From assembly GCA_018894105.1 (NCBI GenBank), contig CM032124.1:38722277-38786276 (forward strand): a DNA stretch of 64,000 nucleotides, in the 5' to 3' direction. Below are positions 1 through 10,463 of this stretch, one piece after another. Below the pieces are notes generated by a model. That model saw only the letters and a list, made by a program, of their open reading frames with translations. It was not told the origin of the DNA and did not search any database. The stretch is from Jacaranda mimosifolia (taxonomy: Eukaryota > Streptophyta > Magnoliopsida > Lamiales > Bignoniaceae). The position numbers were made by a program, and so were the translations under genes. The first letter of the stretch is position 1, and the number at the start of each line of letters is the position of its first letter.

Positions 1-395
1 TACTTTAGAACAGTTAAAATCTGTTGTTGTAATACTTGCCTTGTTCTTTGCTCCAGTTCCCATAGTGCCTCACCAGTACTGATGTTGAAAGCCCCAGGAC
101 AGCAGATCAAATGAGCACCTGACCATTTTCATATACCAAAAGAGCGAATTGAATTGATCTGCTGCTTTTTATATTACGGCAATACTTTTGTGGAAATTTT
201 GTCGGGGAAAAGAAAAAATCTGTAGCTCGGTAGACCATTGCAAGCTCAGGGGAACGAATGTCATGGCAAATACCTTTGACAAAAAGCATAGAGAACCTCC
301 ATAATAGTGTATGTTGTGACCTACGCCAACCCCAAAAAGTCAATCATATAGTTTGTGGCCTGCAGGCTCGTTGATGTAATCTCTTAAAACTTAAA
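1..395 (-). pseudogene. Omega-amidase (Nit2-like) pseudogene, copy A, 3' part
   Basis: Minus-strand remnant of a nitrilase-superfamily omega-amidase. An exon at 40-118 reads GAHLICCPGAFN followed by STGEALWELEQ, matching the Nit2 segment after the catalytic cysteine. A second exon around 215-285 carries GICHDIRSPELAMVYRA, including the nucleophile Cys. The 5' end of that second exon is missing: copies B and E keep an ATTCCAACTCGGCC stretch here, and this copy has lost about 30 bp, removing the acceptor and the D-V-G-R-V codons. The exon at 40-118 still ends in a GC donor (AAG|GCAAGT). The gene runs off the left edge of the window, and its intron continues beyond a nested transposon at about 1607-1660. 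Family assignment is secure; the pseudogene call rests on the deletion. Confidence 0.85.
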
Positions 396-1606
396 GGCCA
401 TGTTTGGTTGGAGGAATTAGGTGGGATTAGGGAAAATTATCACATTCAATTCAATATTTGGTTCGTATGATTGTATATACACGATCCGTATTTTATCATC
501 AAGCCCGTATATATAAACTCAATTCTTGATATTAATAAACCCACCTCACCCCCTTGGATTATTTATCCCATTTGAGCCATTTTAACAAAAAGTCCAATGG
601 GCCCTTAAATTTTTTTGGCAAATTACTGGAATGCGTAAATTATAAAATAGTTTTTTTGAGAAATTATATTATTATAAATAATTTCATATTTTTTTGTAAT
701 TATAAAATTATGAAACTATTTTTGAATAGTTATGTGAAGAAAAATTATTATAAAATTAATTATTTTTTATTACTATCTTGAATAATTACAATATTATTTG
801 AAAATTATAAAAAATAATTATGAATTATGAGAGTAAGTTATAGATTAATAATCAATAAGGCCTTTCAATTTATAAAAATAAATTAATAACTAATAATTTT
901 GGAAATTATAAGTAATAACTTGTTTATTTTAAATTAATAATTTAAGAAAATTAACAAAATGAATTATATATTATAATTTTATGAAATGAAATTAATGATT
1001 CTGAACTTACATTATAAATTAAAATTTAATAATTTTGAATAATATTAAAACAATTTAATTTATTCTGAATCAGTAATTTCAAAAAATTGAAAAATAATAA
1101 TAAGTCAAGCTATTAATATTGGAAAATTATTAAACTGATCCAAATGTTATATTTACACATATCATAACTATAAACAAGTTAATTTATTTTTATTCTAATT
1201 TATTAATTTTATAAATTAATTTTTTTAAAAAATGATAAAAATAAATTAAAAATTATGGGTTAAATTCCTTCTATTGAGACTTTGGGAAGTGATTAAATCA
1301 ATAAAAATAGAGAAGAAAAATAATTTGAAAAAAGTGAATATGCCTCTGCAACTATTCATTGCAAAAATAATTTGTGAAAAAAAAGAGAAGAAAAATAATT
1401 GCTTGTCTTTTTTAAACTAAATGATAGCATTGTCATTTCATAAAACAATCAAATGGCAATGATTATTACATCTCCAACCAAACAACAATCACGTACCTTA
1501 ACAAACAATCATGCAAACCAAATAGCACTACAACAGTTAATAATCACACAACTTGTCATGAGATAAGTTATTAAGGGATAAAGTTAAAATCCAACCAAAC
1601 TTGCCC
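396..1606. mobile_element. Non-autonomous TIR DNA transposon (MITE-like)
   Basis: Imperfect 17-bp terminal inverted repeats: GGCCATGTTTGGTTGGA at 396-412, and at 1590-1606 the complement of GGGCAAGTTTGGTTGGA. The interior is very AT-rich with no credible ORF. It sits inside an intron of omega-amidase copy A. The paralogous intron in copy B (around 16832-16860, CTTAAAGAGTATAGAC) is uninterrupted, giving an empty site. The flanks show AAA on both sides, compatible with a 3-bp target duplication. Termini resemble PIF/Harbinger- or hAT-like MITEs; the superfamily is not certain. Confidence 0.7.
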
Positions 1607-1659
1607 AAAGAGTATAGACTTTGTTGTAGAAAATCGGATTATAAATTATTTCATATAAC

Positions 1660-1902
1660 TTAGGGCAAATAACATAATTAGTCCTCTAAAGTTTTACTCT
1701 AGAATCACTTTAGTCCATAGTTTTCAAAAGTTCATGTTTTAGTTCCCAACGTTAATATATTATTTCATTTTAGTCCTCAACACTACATTCCGGTAGTATT
1801 TGACTGAAGAATTGACCAATTTTAACTTTTTAAAGGACAAAATTATCAATTTAAGGTTTTATATTTCACTTTAGTTCCAATTAAGGTATTATGTTCCATT
1901 TT
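1660..1902. repeat. Dispersed AT-rich repeat, copy 1 (left part)
   Basis: This stretch (AGTCCTCTAAAGTTTTACTC, then TAGAATCACTTTAGTCC, and so on) aligns by eye with 35815-36060, sharing blocks such as AGAATCACTTTAGTC, TTCAAAAGTTCAT and TTATGTTCCA. It is interrupted at 1902 by the solo LTR and resumes at 4845 with TTTTAGTTC. No coding capacity. Possibly a non-autonomous transposon of a type common in dicots; class unknown. Confidence 0.6.
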
Positions 1903-2108
1903 TGTAATGCCCCAAAATTTTACTTCGTATTTAATTGATTAAAATTTATCTTATTTTATTTTATTTATTATTTAAATTAAAAAAATGTAATACATTAGAA
2001 ATTATTTCATATTTAATTAATTATTTTATCTTATTTTATTTTTAATTTTAGTATTTTTAAAAATATATATAATATCTAGCAATAAATTATCTCCTGATCA
2101 AATGGTTC

Positions 2109-2135
2109 ATATATATATATATATATATATATATA
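2109..2135. repeat. (AT)n microsatellite
   Basis: About thirteen AT units inside the solo LTR. Confidence 0.95.
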
Positions 2136-2682
2136 CAACATTCCAAATTTTAGAAGAATGGGTGGTAATTTTAGTAGAATTAATATTATACGATTACTAG
2201 GAATTACCAATTGAGATCTTAGGAATTAATAGAAAGAAAGGAAGGAATAGAGAAATGAAAGCAGCAGCACATCGATACCAAAAGAAAGAAAGAAAAAGAA
2301 AAGGGATGGATGAGAAAAAGCCGCCGACTACCGTAGGAATTTCTTCTAAGGTGTGTTTAATTAAATATCCTCTATCTATTTCTTTGTTAATTTTAGGCAA
2401 TTATAATTGAAATTATGATTGTGGGAAACACTTGCCTTTGGAAATTAATTGGCAAAATTGAGGTTTTCGGAAAGGAAGAAAGAGTAAAGACAATGGAAAG
2501 GCGCACAATCTAATCGGCAATTTGTTGTCTGTTGTTTTCCTGTTCTCGTTGCATGGCTGTCTTTAGTTATGGGTTGTTAAATTTTTGGGAATATCTAGTG
2601 CAGAAAATAAAAGGGTTTAGGTGGATTTTGGTAAAACAATTAGCTTGAATCTGGATTTTGATATTTTGCATACTGACATGAA

Positions 2683-2697
2683 GGGGGGGGGGGGGGG
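2683..2697. repeat. G15 homopolymer
   Basis: Fifteen consecutive G on the plus strand inside the solo LTR. The length may vary or be a sequencing or assembly approximation. Confidence 0.9.
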
Positions 2698-4844
2698 TAT
2701 TCTTGCGTATAAAATAGATGGGATTGAATTTTAATTGAAGAATCTTGGCTTAGAGAGCATTGGAAAGTTGGGTATTCAAATAGCAAAAAACAAAGGCATA
2801 GAGAATTGACTTCCGAATTTGTAGTCTTTCTCCTTGACAATTAGCAGCAAATTTTGACTAAGAATGGCCAATTCTGAAAATTCATGATTGTGTAAGGAAC
2901 ATGCTTTTGTCTTTTCTACATGTGGGATTACTCAATTCTATAGCAAAGTATGTGTGGAACTTTGATAGTTGCCAATTTCATTTGATAAGTGGTGTTCAAT
3001 TGGTGTTAAAAGGGTCAATTATCCATGGAATGGGAATTGCCGTGAGTCATGTGACAAATTAACAATTCTTCCTAATTGAAACCGCTTAATCCATTTTTCT
3101 TCTTTAAGATTCCATCTTGTTAGACATAATAAAATTATTCGTAAGGATTATGGTAGTGTGTTAGTAACTAGTAAAGGAACTTCCTCCAAATAAGATAGAA
3201 GTTCTGGAACAATGGGATTTAACTACTGTAATGAATTGCTTAAAATTGCTGAAAGTAGCATTACACGTGGTATTTCATGAATGTTTGATTATTAATTAAA
3301 GAATCTTTCTTGGTGGATTTTGGAATCAAGAGTGGTGTATTAAATTCTTAATTGACGTGGACTTGTTGCACGTGTGTACTGCGTAGAATATTTGATATGC
3401 GATCTGGGTTTGGAAGAGGTTGTACAAGAGTAAATTTAAGTTGCTAGTGAATTAAAATTTTGATACAAATACCAAGTGGAAAGATTGCATTTTTTTAGGA
3501 AGTCACTGAGTCTTGTCATTCAAGATACTAAAGGCTTATGGTATTCATAATGCTAGTTTTAAGTAAATTTTGTCTTGTTAGTCAGTTTAATTGGTGATTG
3601 ATGTGCTTGTTAAATGAATCAAGTGACTCAACAATTGACTCGATTGACACTGGGATAGGTGATTGAGTTCTAGTATTGATCGTGAAGGTGAGTGCCTAAA
3701 CCTATAACTATTATATATTGTTACTTTTCAAAACCCAGAAGGATATGTATAGTCTACATGCTGAAACTTCTTTTCAATTACACTGCACCATATATGTATT
3801 CCACTGAGCACAAAAATAAATATTTTTTTTTCTTGTTTTATTTCTGGATAAAAGAAAACCTATGCTTTTGTGACCTTTTAATGCTTATAGACTAGCAATT
3901 AAATTCGATGATCAATTGATTACTGTTACTGTTACCGTTAGTTGAATCCAACTTGGTCTAGGTGTGTGAGGGACTTCACTGGGAGCAGTGGGCTAGCCGG
4001 TTGAATCCCAAACCCTCAAGGCCTAATCCCCCCAGGGCACAACAGAAGCCATTTGTGGCTGAGGTGGGTCATAGGAATTTCCGGGGACGCTCGAACACTG
4101 TTTTGGTAAGGTTGCAACTTGCCCGGAGCGATAAGGTACTGTTACGGTGGGAGCCATAAGGTTGAGTAGCTACAACAAACACTATCTGATTATCGTATTT
4201 AAGTTGTTAGTTTAGGAAAACTGTTTATTAAACTCTTGACTTGATACTACTTGACTATTTATAAAATTCTTGACTTGTTACTGCTTGACTGTTTATAAAT
4301 TTCTTAACTGTTACCGCTAAACTGTTTTAATGAATTCCACCTATGTTTTTTTCTTTTTTCCCTCAAATATTTTCATTGTACTAATTCTTGAACATTTTCA
4401 CAATACAAATGATTTTAATTTCGAAACTTACATTGCACACACTTGGCACTCACTGAGTCTTTTACTCACACTCATTTTCTTCTTTAACTTCCTTCTGGTA
4501 GACATGTATCCTAGCCCTAGTGAGGATGTTGAACTTGCTTCTGACGATAACTGGAATTGAAGGTTTTCTTTTGGAATGAGGACTTTCCAGTAGGTTTATC
4601 TTTATTGCCATGTTGGTAAATTAATTCTTCTCCTTTAAAGATTCTTTTCCAATTGAGGGAGGAATATTGGGCATCTTTAGTTTCTATGTTGCTAGAATGA
4701 TTTGGATTATTTCGAATGTTGGAGTTTTTATTTTTATTTTTATTTTATTTAAGATCATGATTTTAGAGAAGTGATATATTTTTATTTGGGATTGAGTTTC
4801 ACGCCTCGAGTTTAGACTGTATGGTTAGATTTTGGGGCGTGACA

Positions 4845-5328
4845 ATTTTAGTTCTTATGTAACTCTTTCTTTTTAGGAAAAATTGTATTTTACCCTCTAT
4901 GAAAATGGAAAAGGGCTAAAAAAAAAATCCTTATACAAAAATAGGCAAAAAACTTCCTTGTATTTCGAAAAATATGCACACCGCCCCTCCCCTTCTGATT
5001 TGCTTCAATTTAATCCTAATTTTAACATATAAAAACTATATTATCCTTAATTATTTCATATATTTTCAATTTAATTTATTTATTTTTTTAACTATATTTT
5101 CGTATATCTTCTTTCATCTCCTTTAAATTTATGAACTATTTTTAATTTTTGTATTTTCATTTCTTTGCAACTTTTGGCAATCTTGTTCCACTAAATATAA
5201 TGATGAACATTATTAATGAAATTCGCTTTGTCCTTCGATGCATAGGACAAATTGTGTGGGCCAACATTCTTCACTAACAAATACTCTCTTTTCTAGTCAT
5301 CTTTGCATTAGACAACTTCTGCAAGTAG
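4845..5328. other. Non-coding flank, AT-rich
   Basis: Holds the right-hand remainder of the dispersed repeat (from 4845), an AT-rich stretch, and from about 5200 the 3' flank of NLR1. That flank is paralogous to sequence near 18440-18540 (for example GATGAACATTATTAATG against GATGACCATTATTAATT). No gene seen. Confidence 0.6.
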
Positions 5329-5438
5329 CGGAGTGGTTTATGGTTCAGCGGCATAAGTCTTTCATATAATGTGGGATGTCAGAAGTTTGAGCCCGAACGA
5401 ACTCCGGATGTGTGTGTGTAAAAAAAAAAAAAAAAAAA
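5329..5438 (+). mobile_element. tRNA-derived SINE with A19 tail
   Basis: A ~110-bp insertion flanked by a perfect 18-bp duplication, GACAACTTCTGCAAGTAG at 5311-5328 and 5439-5456. An A-box-like TAGCGGAGTGG lies at the start and a B-box-like GTTTGAGCCC about 60 bp later. It ends in (TG)n followed by 19 A. The paralogous flank of NLR2 at 18541-18565 (GATAACTTTGCAAGTAGTGG) lacks the insert, which proves insertion. The TAG of the A box is shared with the target duplication, so the true 5' end could be 1-4 bases earlier. Confidence 0.85.
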
Positions 5439-6507
5439 GACAACTTCTGCAAGTAGTGGAGCAAAAGTTCTATATTTCTAATTAATTAATAAAAATGGTC
5501 GATTCAATTTGAATACATGCTGTACTACTACCCAAGAAAATAAGATCCCATATTTCTGCTATAACCCTGATGGATTAATGCACTGTGGAGGTAGAAGACT
5601 TGCAGGTCGTGAACTTCTTTTCTGAGAGAACAGGCAATGATGATACCTGGGAATAAGTATCAACGAACTCTGGGCCGGCAAACATGATAAGATAAAAGAT
5701 GCAAGTATTAGTTTGAATGATTCGACGTAAAGCATCTGTAGACGACTTTCTAAGTCCACTTTCAAATTCCAGCGCTCAACTCTTGAAATGCGGTGAAAAT
5801 TATCAAGGGCATTTGGTGTTTGATCATGGGAGAAAACTAAACTATATGTATGTAATTATTTGTTTCTTCTTCCCCCATTTAATGCAGTTGCAGTTTATCA
5901 AACAGTCTAAAATGAACCTAATCATCAATTACTGGTATAGTTTATTCTAAAGAAAAACTTTTGATAAGGCCTCATTAGGCATGCTCTAAAATCGATCATT
6001 TCAATGCCAAGTACCGTGTGTTGATCCACGACAAGGGTGATGTCTGTCATATTTACAAGTTCCAGGCATCGCAAGATAATCAAAATATTGTTTTAACTCG
6101 ACTCAGTTTATTTACATTATTGATAAGACTTGAACATTTAAACAAACTCCAAACTCTGGAGACTAATTCAAATAAGATCCTCCAAGACCACCTGCTGGAA
6201 AGACAACTCAAAAAATGAAATCTTCAAAATAACAACGTGAGATTAAAAATAAAATAAAAACATAACCTTCTAAAAAAATAAAATAGTAAGTTATAAATAC
6301 AACATACCCCAACCATCAACCAAACTTCAAACTATATATATCTCGGCGTGCTTGTTGTAGTCTCTGCTGATCTGCGTCCTCAGTACGTTCACAGTATAGT
6401 GCTGCGAGATGTTTACCATGTTAATTAACACAAGAAAACATATGACGACCAGAAACTGGTAAAAGAAAATGCATAAACTAATGGTATAAACTATAAAAGT
6501 TCAGTTC
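5439..6507. other. 3' flank of NLR1, duplicated at NLR2
   Basis: No gene recognised. The stretch is collinear with 18545-19465 downstream of NLR2, which shares blocks such as GGCAATGATGAT/AGCAATGATAAT, TTTGATCA(T/C)GGGAG and ATATGTAT. It therefore marks the 3' part of the duplication unit. Near 6385-6410 the sequence complementary to CAGCACTATACTGTGA is conserved near 19365-19382 and could be a small terminal exon. Confidence 0.55.
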
Positions 6508-6630
6508 TCACCAAGCGCTTCCAACTGATTCAACTATAAAATTATGACTTGCCGAGCTCTCCAGTTCTTCATCCTTATACGAGAGTTGCACTCGGACTTG
6601 AATGTCTTCATTGCCAAGTTCCTCTTGTTC

Positions 6631-9201
6631 CTATACTATTTTCTTAGCAGAAATCACTGCTGAATGGCTGCATTTACATAACTCAATTAAATGTAGAGAT
6701 GGTATGTCCCCGATACACGAAGGGATCTCCTCCAACTTACTTAAATATCTAAGAAAAAGGCGCTCAAGGTGTGGAAAATGGGTGCTGTCTGTCATCCAGT
6801 CTTCCAGATCATTGCAACATTCAATCAGCAAGAATTTTAAGCTGCAGAATTGCCCTTCAACTGTTTCCCACTCGGGTCCTATGAAGGAGTTCCTTCCTAG
6901 TTTGAGTACTTCAAGGAGGGGTAGTGAACCTATCTTTGTTGTCAAGTCTTCCCATTCGAGGTAACTGTGTTCTAAAGTCAACTTCTTGAGAGAATGTGGG
7001 AAGGTGATGTTCTGCAACAAATCACTCCGGCTTGGTATGATTTCTTCATCAGAAAAGGAGCAACCAAGGGATTCAAGTTTATTTAGATGGGCAAGGTTGT
7101 TCAGACAGTAAATTGACCCTTCTTCAAATTCCTCATAAAATATTTTCAATTTCTTGACATTGGGGATTCTTCTGACCACCTCTTCACCACACTTGAAATC
7201 TGCTATTCTCAAGAGGGTCTGTAGGTTTCCCAAAACAATGTCGTCTTGCCTGTTGATTGGATCCGGGAGATAGAGTTCATCAAACTCGACATGCCTAAGT
7301 TGAGTCATCTTCCAAATTTCAGAAGGTGCAACAGAATCCTGCAAGATACCTTTGACAATTAATGTATTTAGATTCCAGAGGAGGCAGGCTGAAGAAGGAA
7401 ATTTGGACTTTCTGTTCCAATCAGCTTTGAGAATAAGGCATCGCGAGTTAACCAGCTGAAAAATAGCTTGTAGGGAATGTCTTTCATAAGAATGCTTATA
7501 AGATTCATCAGCTGCTTTCAACACCCTAAGCAATCCAAAATTAGGCGATGGTAAAACTCCACCAAGATTGCACATCAAAGAACGCGCAAATGAAGCAGAT
7601 TTCAAGGCGTCAATGACCTGAGGGAGACATTCCTCCTTTGGTGTGCTTTGATGAATGGCAATGCGGCGTTGGGTGCTTATGCCTTGTGGAATGTTAAGAC
7701 TACGTTGCGTTGTGACGCAAAGGAACTCGTCTTTCTCAGCCTCTCTCAAGCATAGATCCCTCAAGAGATCATGCATGTTGCACAATTTCATTTTTCCATT
7801 GGACCCCCATTTACGAACTAAATTGAGATTTCTATCCATAAGATCCTTTAAGTACTCTCGTGCAACCTCTTCTAAGCTTTTGCCACTAATTGGTTTTAGA
7901 AATCCTTCAGCAACCCACAGCTTGATGAGCTCGGTGACATGAATCTCACTATCTTCAGGAAAAACTCCCATATAGAGAAAACATGATTTTAGGTGAACCG
8001 GTAAATGATAGTAGCTCATGTGCAATATTTTTAAACAACGTTCACTGTCCTCTAAATTTATAATTGAACTTAAATTTTTTGAAATATATTTCCAATGTTT
8101 TCTTGTTTGTTTGGACTTTGCCAAGAGTCCTCCAATCACAACAATAGACAAAGGAAGTCCCTTACAACTTTTTGCAATTTTCTTTCCAACTTTCTCCAAT
8201 GCCCCAGGACAACTTTTGTCTCCAAATACATTTTTGCAAAGTAAATCCCAGCTCTTATCCTCATCTAGAAAACTCATCTCATGGCTGCTAGTGCCACTTA
8301 AATCCAATGCCACATTTGATAGCCTAGTAGTTATCATTATTCTACTTCCATTATTGTTATCTGGAAAAAAGACTTTCACTTTATCCCATGCATCAATGCT
8401 CCATACATCATCCATTACGATCAAATACCTTCTACCCCATAAACTTTTGTATAATATTTCTCCCAATTTCTCTTCACTCTTTGCACTCAACTTTTCCTTG
8501 TTTTCTTTATTTTTTTGACAAAGCAGAACCCCTAAAAGAATATCTCGTGCACTATACTCTTGAGATATTATAATCCAAGCATGAATATCAAAGTATTGTG
8601 CAATAAGTGGATTTTCATAAATATTTTTGGCAAGTGTGGTCTTACCAATACCGCCCATGCCAACAATTGGGACGATCAGGCGATTGGATTGTTGTCCAGT
8701 GAGCTTATCCATGATTCCATTCAAGACATCATCCAATCCCACGATGGTGTTCCGTCCCATGGAAGGAGATCTTAACGAATCAGCTACAGGTATTGAATTT
8801 CTGTGTAGCTGATCTTGAATTCCCATCTTCTCTTGAATCTCCATCACCTCCTCCTTGATAAAATCCATGTCTTCTATCACTGTTTGTAGACCTTGATAGA
8901 ATTCGATGTAACTGATGTTTTCCCCATGAGTTCTTCTGGATTGAGCAATAATTTGATCCATTACATGGGATTCAATTATGTCTTCTGCTGCATAAGCTGC
9001 ATGGGCGATGCGACTCTGCAAGCTATCTGCTTCTTTGTTGCCAAAATGGAAATTATAATCTTCAAGAAAATCTTGCAACAAAGTAACCTTTTCTATGAGA
9101 TCTTCAGCTTGTTTCTTGTCAAGATAAATGGGAGGGCGAGGATGATGCTGGATCTGCTCTATGGTATGCATAAGAGAAACTAGAGCTGCATAAGCTGCCA
9201 T
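6631..9201 (-). CDS. R1A-like CC-NB-ARC-LRR disease-resistance protein (NLR1), C-terminally truncated
   Basis: An uninterrupted exon of 856 codons for an intracellular immune receptor of the late-blight R1A-like CNL group. The start is the ATG at 9201; the codon before it is GTG. In order: Rx_N-type coiled coil (residues ~1-130) with an EDVID-like AAEDIIES at ~72-79; P-loop GMGGIGKTT at ~181-189; kinase-2 LIVMDDVW at ~260-267; [14 protein letters not shown] at ~286-294; GLPL at ~348-351; [10 protein letters not shown] at ~408; MHD within CNMHDLLRDL at ~476-478; then LRRs to the end. All nucleotide-binding motifs are intact. The reading frame stops at TAG (6631-6633), where NLR2 has GAG. The same frame stays open for about 40 more codons to 6508 and still matches the NLR2 C-terminus, so the protein has lost its tail through one nonsense change. 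It may still work. Confidence 0.92.
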   Translation of the reverse strand: MAAYAALVSLMHTIEQIQHHPRPPIYLDKKQAEDLIEKVTLLQDFLEDYNFHFGNKEADSLQSRIAHAAYAAEDIIESHVMDQIIAQSRRTHGENISYIEFYQGLQTVIEDMDFIKEEVMEIQEKMGIQDQLHRNSIPVADSLRSPSMGRNTIVGLDDVLNGIMDKLTGQQSNRLIVPIVGMGGIGKTTLAKNIYENPLIAQYFDIHAWIIISQEYSARDILLGVLLCQKNKENKEKLSAKSEEKLGEILYKSLWGRRYLIVMDDVWSIDAWDKVKVFFPDNNNGSRIMITTRLSNVALDLSGTSSHEMSFLDEDKSWDLLCKNVFGDKSCPGALEKVGKKIAKSCKGLPLSIVVIGGLLAKSKQTRKHWKYISKNLSSIINLEDSERCLKILHMSYYHLPVHLKSCFLYMGVFPEDSEIHVTELIKLWVAEGFLKPISGKSLEEVAREYLKDLMDRNLNLVRKWGSNGKMKLCNMHDLLRDLCLREAEKDEFLCVTTQRSLNIPQGISTQRRIAIHQSTPKEECLPQVIDALKSASFARSLMCNLGGVLPSPNFGLLRVLKAADESYKHSYERHSLQAIFQLVNSRCLILKADWNRKSKFPSSACLLWNLNTLIVKGILQDSVAPSEIWKMTQLRHVEFDELYLPDPINRQDDIVLGNLQTLLRIADFKCGEEVVRRIPNVKKLKIFYEEFEEGSIYCLNNLAHLNKLESLGCSFSDEEIIPSRSDLLQNITFPHSLKKLTLEHSYLEWEDLTTKIGSLPLLEVLKLGRNSFIGPEWETVEGQFCSLKFLLIECCNDLEDWMTDSTHFPHLERLFLRYLSKLEEIPSCIGDIPSLHLIELCKCSHSAVISAKKIV

Positions 9202-9488
9202 CACGCGCCCCTATCCGAACTTTCACTAGGCTATATATTTTCCTCCTCTTAAGCTTCAAAAAATTGCAGTAACACTTATGGAAGTAGGCTGGCTATGGAG
9301 ACATGTCAAGAGAACTTTGCTAAAGATCAATTGCAATAATTGAAGCCAGAGACTTCTCACAGACGGGCGAAGGCTACTTTGATGAAATTTTTTATAATAA
9401 AACTACATATTTTTCAGTAAGTTGCCTCCATTATTAGAAACTCTTTGGGCCCTACTTCTACTTATTATTTATATAACATGCTTTTAGA

Positions 9489-9523
<35 letters not shown>

Positions 9524-9904
9524 GAAGAAAAGGTGATGCCACAATGAGCTTGAACATTAGAAGAAACTCCGAAATCTCTGCAAAAGTCCAAATGAAGTTA
9601 CATCCATTCACATAATTAAACCAAGTTTGAATTCTATTATAAGTTATCCCAAATGCCTGGAACATAAAAGAAACAAAAGAAAAACATTAAAGTTCTTAAG
9701 AAAAAAAAGTGAATTATAAAATAAAGCATACCAAACCATCAACTAACTTCAAACATCTATGCTGACATGCTCTCTCACAGGCTCATATAGTGCTGTCACT
9801 GTGAGGCGGTACAATGGTAAAAATTAAAAGGACATATTACAAACAAAAATTGGAAAAAAGATAGAAACAATATAAAAATGCATATACTAATGATAGAAAG
9901 ATCT
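9202..9904. other. 5' flank of NLR1 and 3' flank of next NLR relic
   Basis: No gene seen. Contains a poly-A/AAAAG-rich run at about 9489-9530. Blocks such as CAATGAGCTTGAACATTAGA and CATCCATTCACATAAT recur near 22500-22580, upstream of NLR2. This is part of the duplicated unit. Confidence 0.6.
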
Positions 9905-10463
9905 GTTCTCACTAAGTATTTTCAAATGATTGAACTAGAAAATTACGATTTGCCAAGCTCTCTAGTACTTCATTCTCAATCCCAAGTAGAACCGGACCTG
10001 AAGGTCTGTATTTCTCCTGCGCTTGAAGGGATCTTTTTACACTTGCGTAACTATCGAAGAACAATTTGCTTAGGGCGTGGAAAATGGGTGATGTCTGTTG
10101 TCCAGTATCCCAGATCTTTACAATTGGCAATTAGCAGGAATTTTAGGTTGAAGGAATTGCCCTTCAACATTTTCCCTGTTTGAGGACTTGAATAAAAGGT
10201 AATGAACCTATCTCTGTGGCCATGCTTTCTGCAATATTTCCAATATTCTCGTATTCGTTTGGACTTTTTTAGAAGCCCTCTTATTATGACAATTGACAAA
10301 CTAAGTTCCTCGCAATCTTTTGCAGTCTTCTTTCCGACTTCATCCAATTCAAGTGGACAACTTTCTTCTCCAAACACAATTTTGCCAAGTAGATTCCAAC
10401 TTTCATCCTCATTTAGAAAATTCATCTCAAGGTCTGTTATTGTTATTTGAATTAAAGCCGAAC
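9905..10463 (-). pseudogene. NLR relic 1, left part (C-terminus and NB-ARC fragment)
   Basis: Read on the minus strand, 9917-10160 gives the end of an R1A-like LRR domain (SLANRNFLVQS tail, and LKFLLIANCKDLG). At about 10200 it jumps directly into NB-ARC sequence (EMNFLNEDESWNLL, EYWKY, a GLPL degraded to ELSL). The LRR is therefore mostly deleted and reading frames are broken. The relic is interrupted at 10463 by the gypsy element and continues at 15714. Its C-terminal layout matches the relic at 22880-23262. Confidence 0.85.

Larger units (their letters stand above)
1903..4844. mobile_element. Probable solo LTR of a long-LTR retrotransposon
   Basis: Begins TGTAATGCCCCAAAAT and ends ATTTTGGGGCGTGACA, so the termini are TG...CA and nearly inverted copies of each other. 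It is flanked by a perfect 5-bp duplication, ATTTT at 1898-1902 and 4845-4849. No gag or pol coding can be read within its 2.94 kb. Such termini and length are known from LTRs of Tekay/Del-type Ty3-gypsy chromoviruses, so a solo LTR left by LTR-LTR recombination is the best reading. A GC-richer patch at 3960-4160 stands out in otherwise AT-rich sequence and carries an accidental 65-codon ORF. It is inserted in the dispersed repeat shared with 35815-36060. Confidence 0.75.

Noticed and set aside
3962..4159. GC-rich patch with a 65-codon ORF and a B-box-like GGTTGAATCC, considered as a SINE or tRNA gene
   Set aside because: No tRNA cloverleaf, no poly-A tail and no flanking duplication. It lies well inside the LTR-like element and is better seen as part of it.
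7655..8518. Plus-strand ORFs of 95 and 166 codons opposite NLR1 (and equivalents at 20980-21480, 51121-51471, 63019-63495)
   Set aside because: They are antisense shadows of the conserved NB-ARC coding sequence and recur only because the sense gene is conserved. No domain signal.
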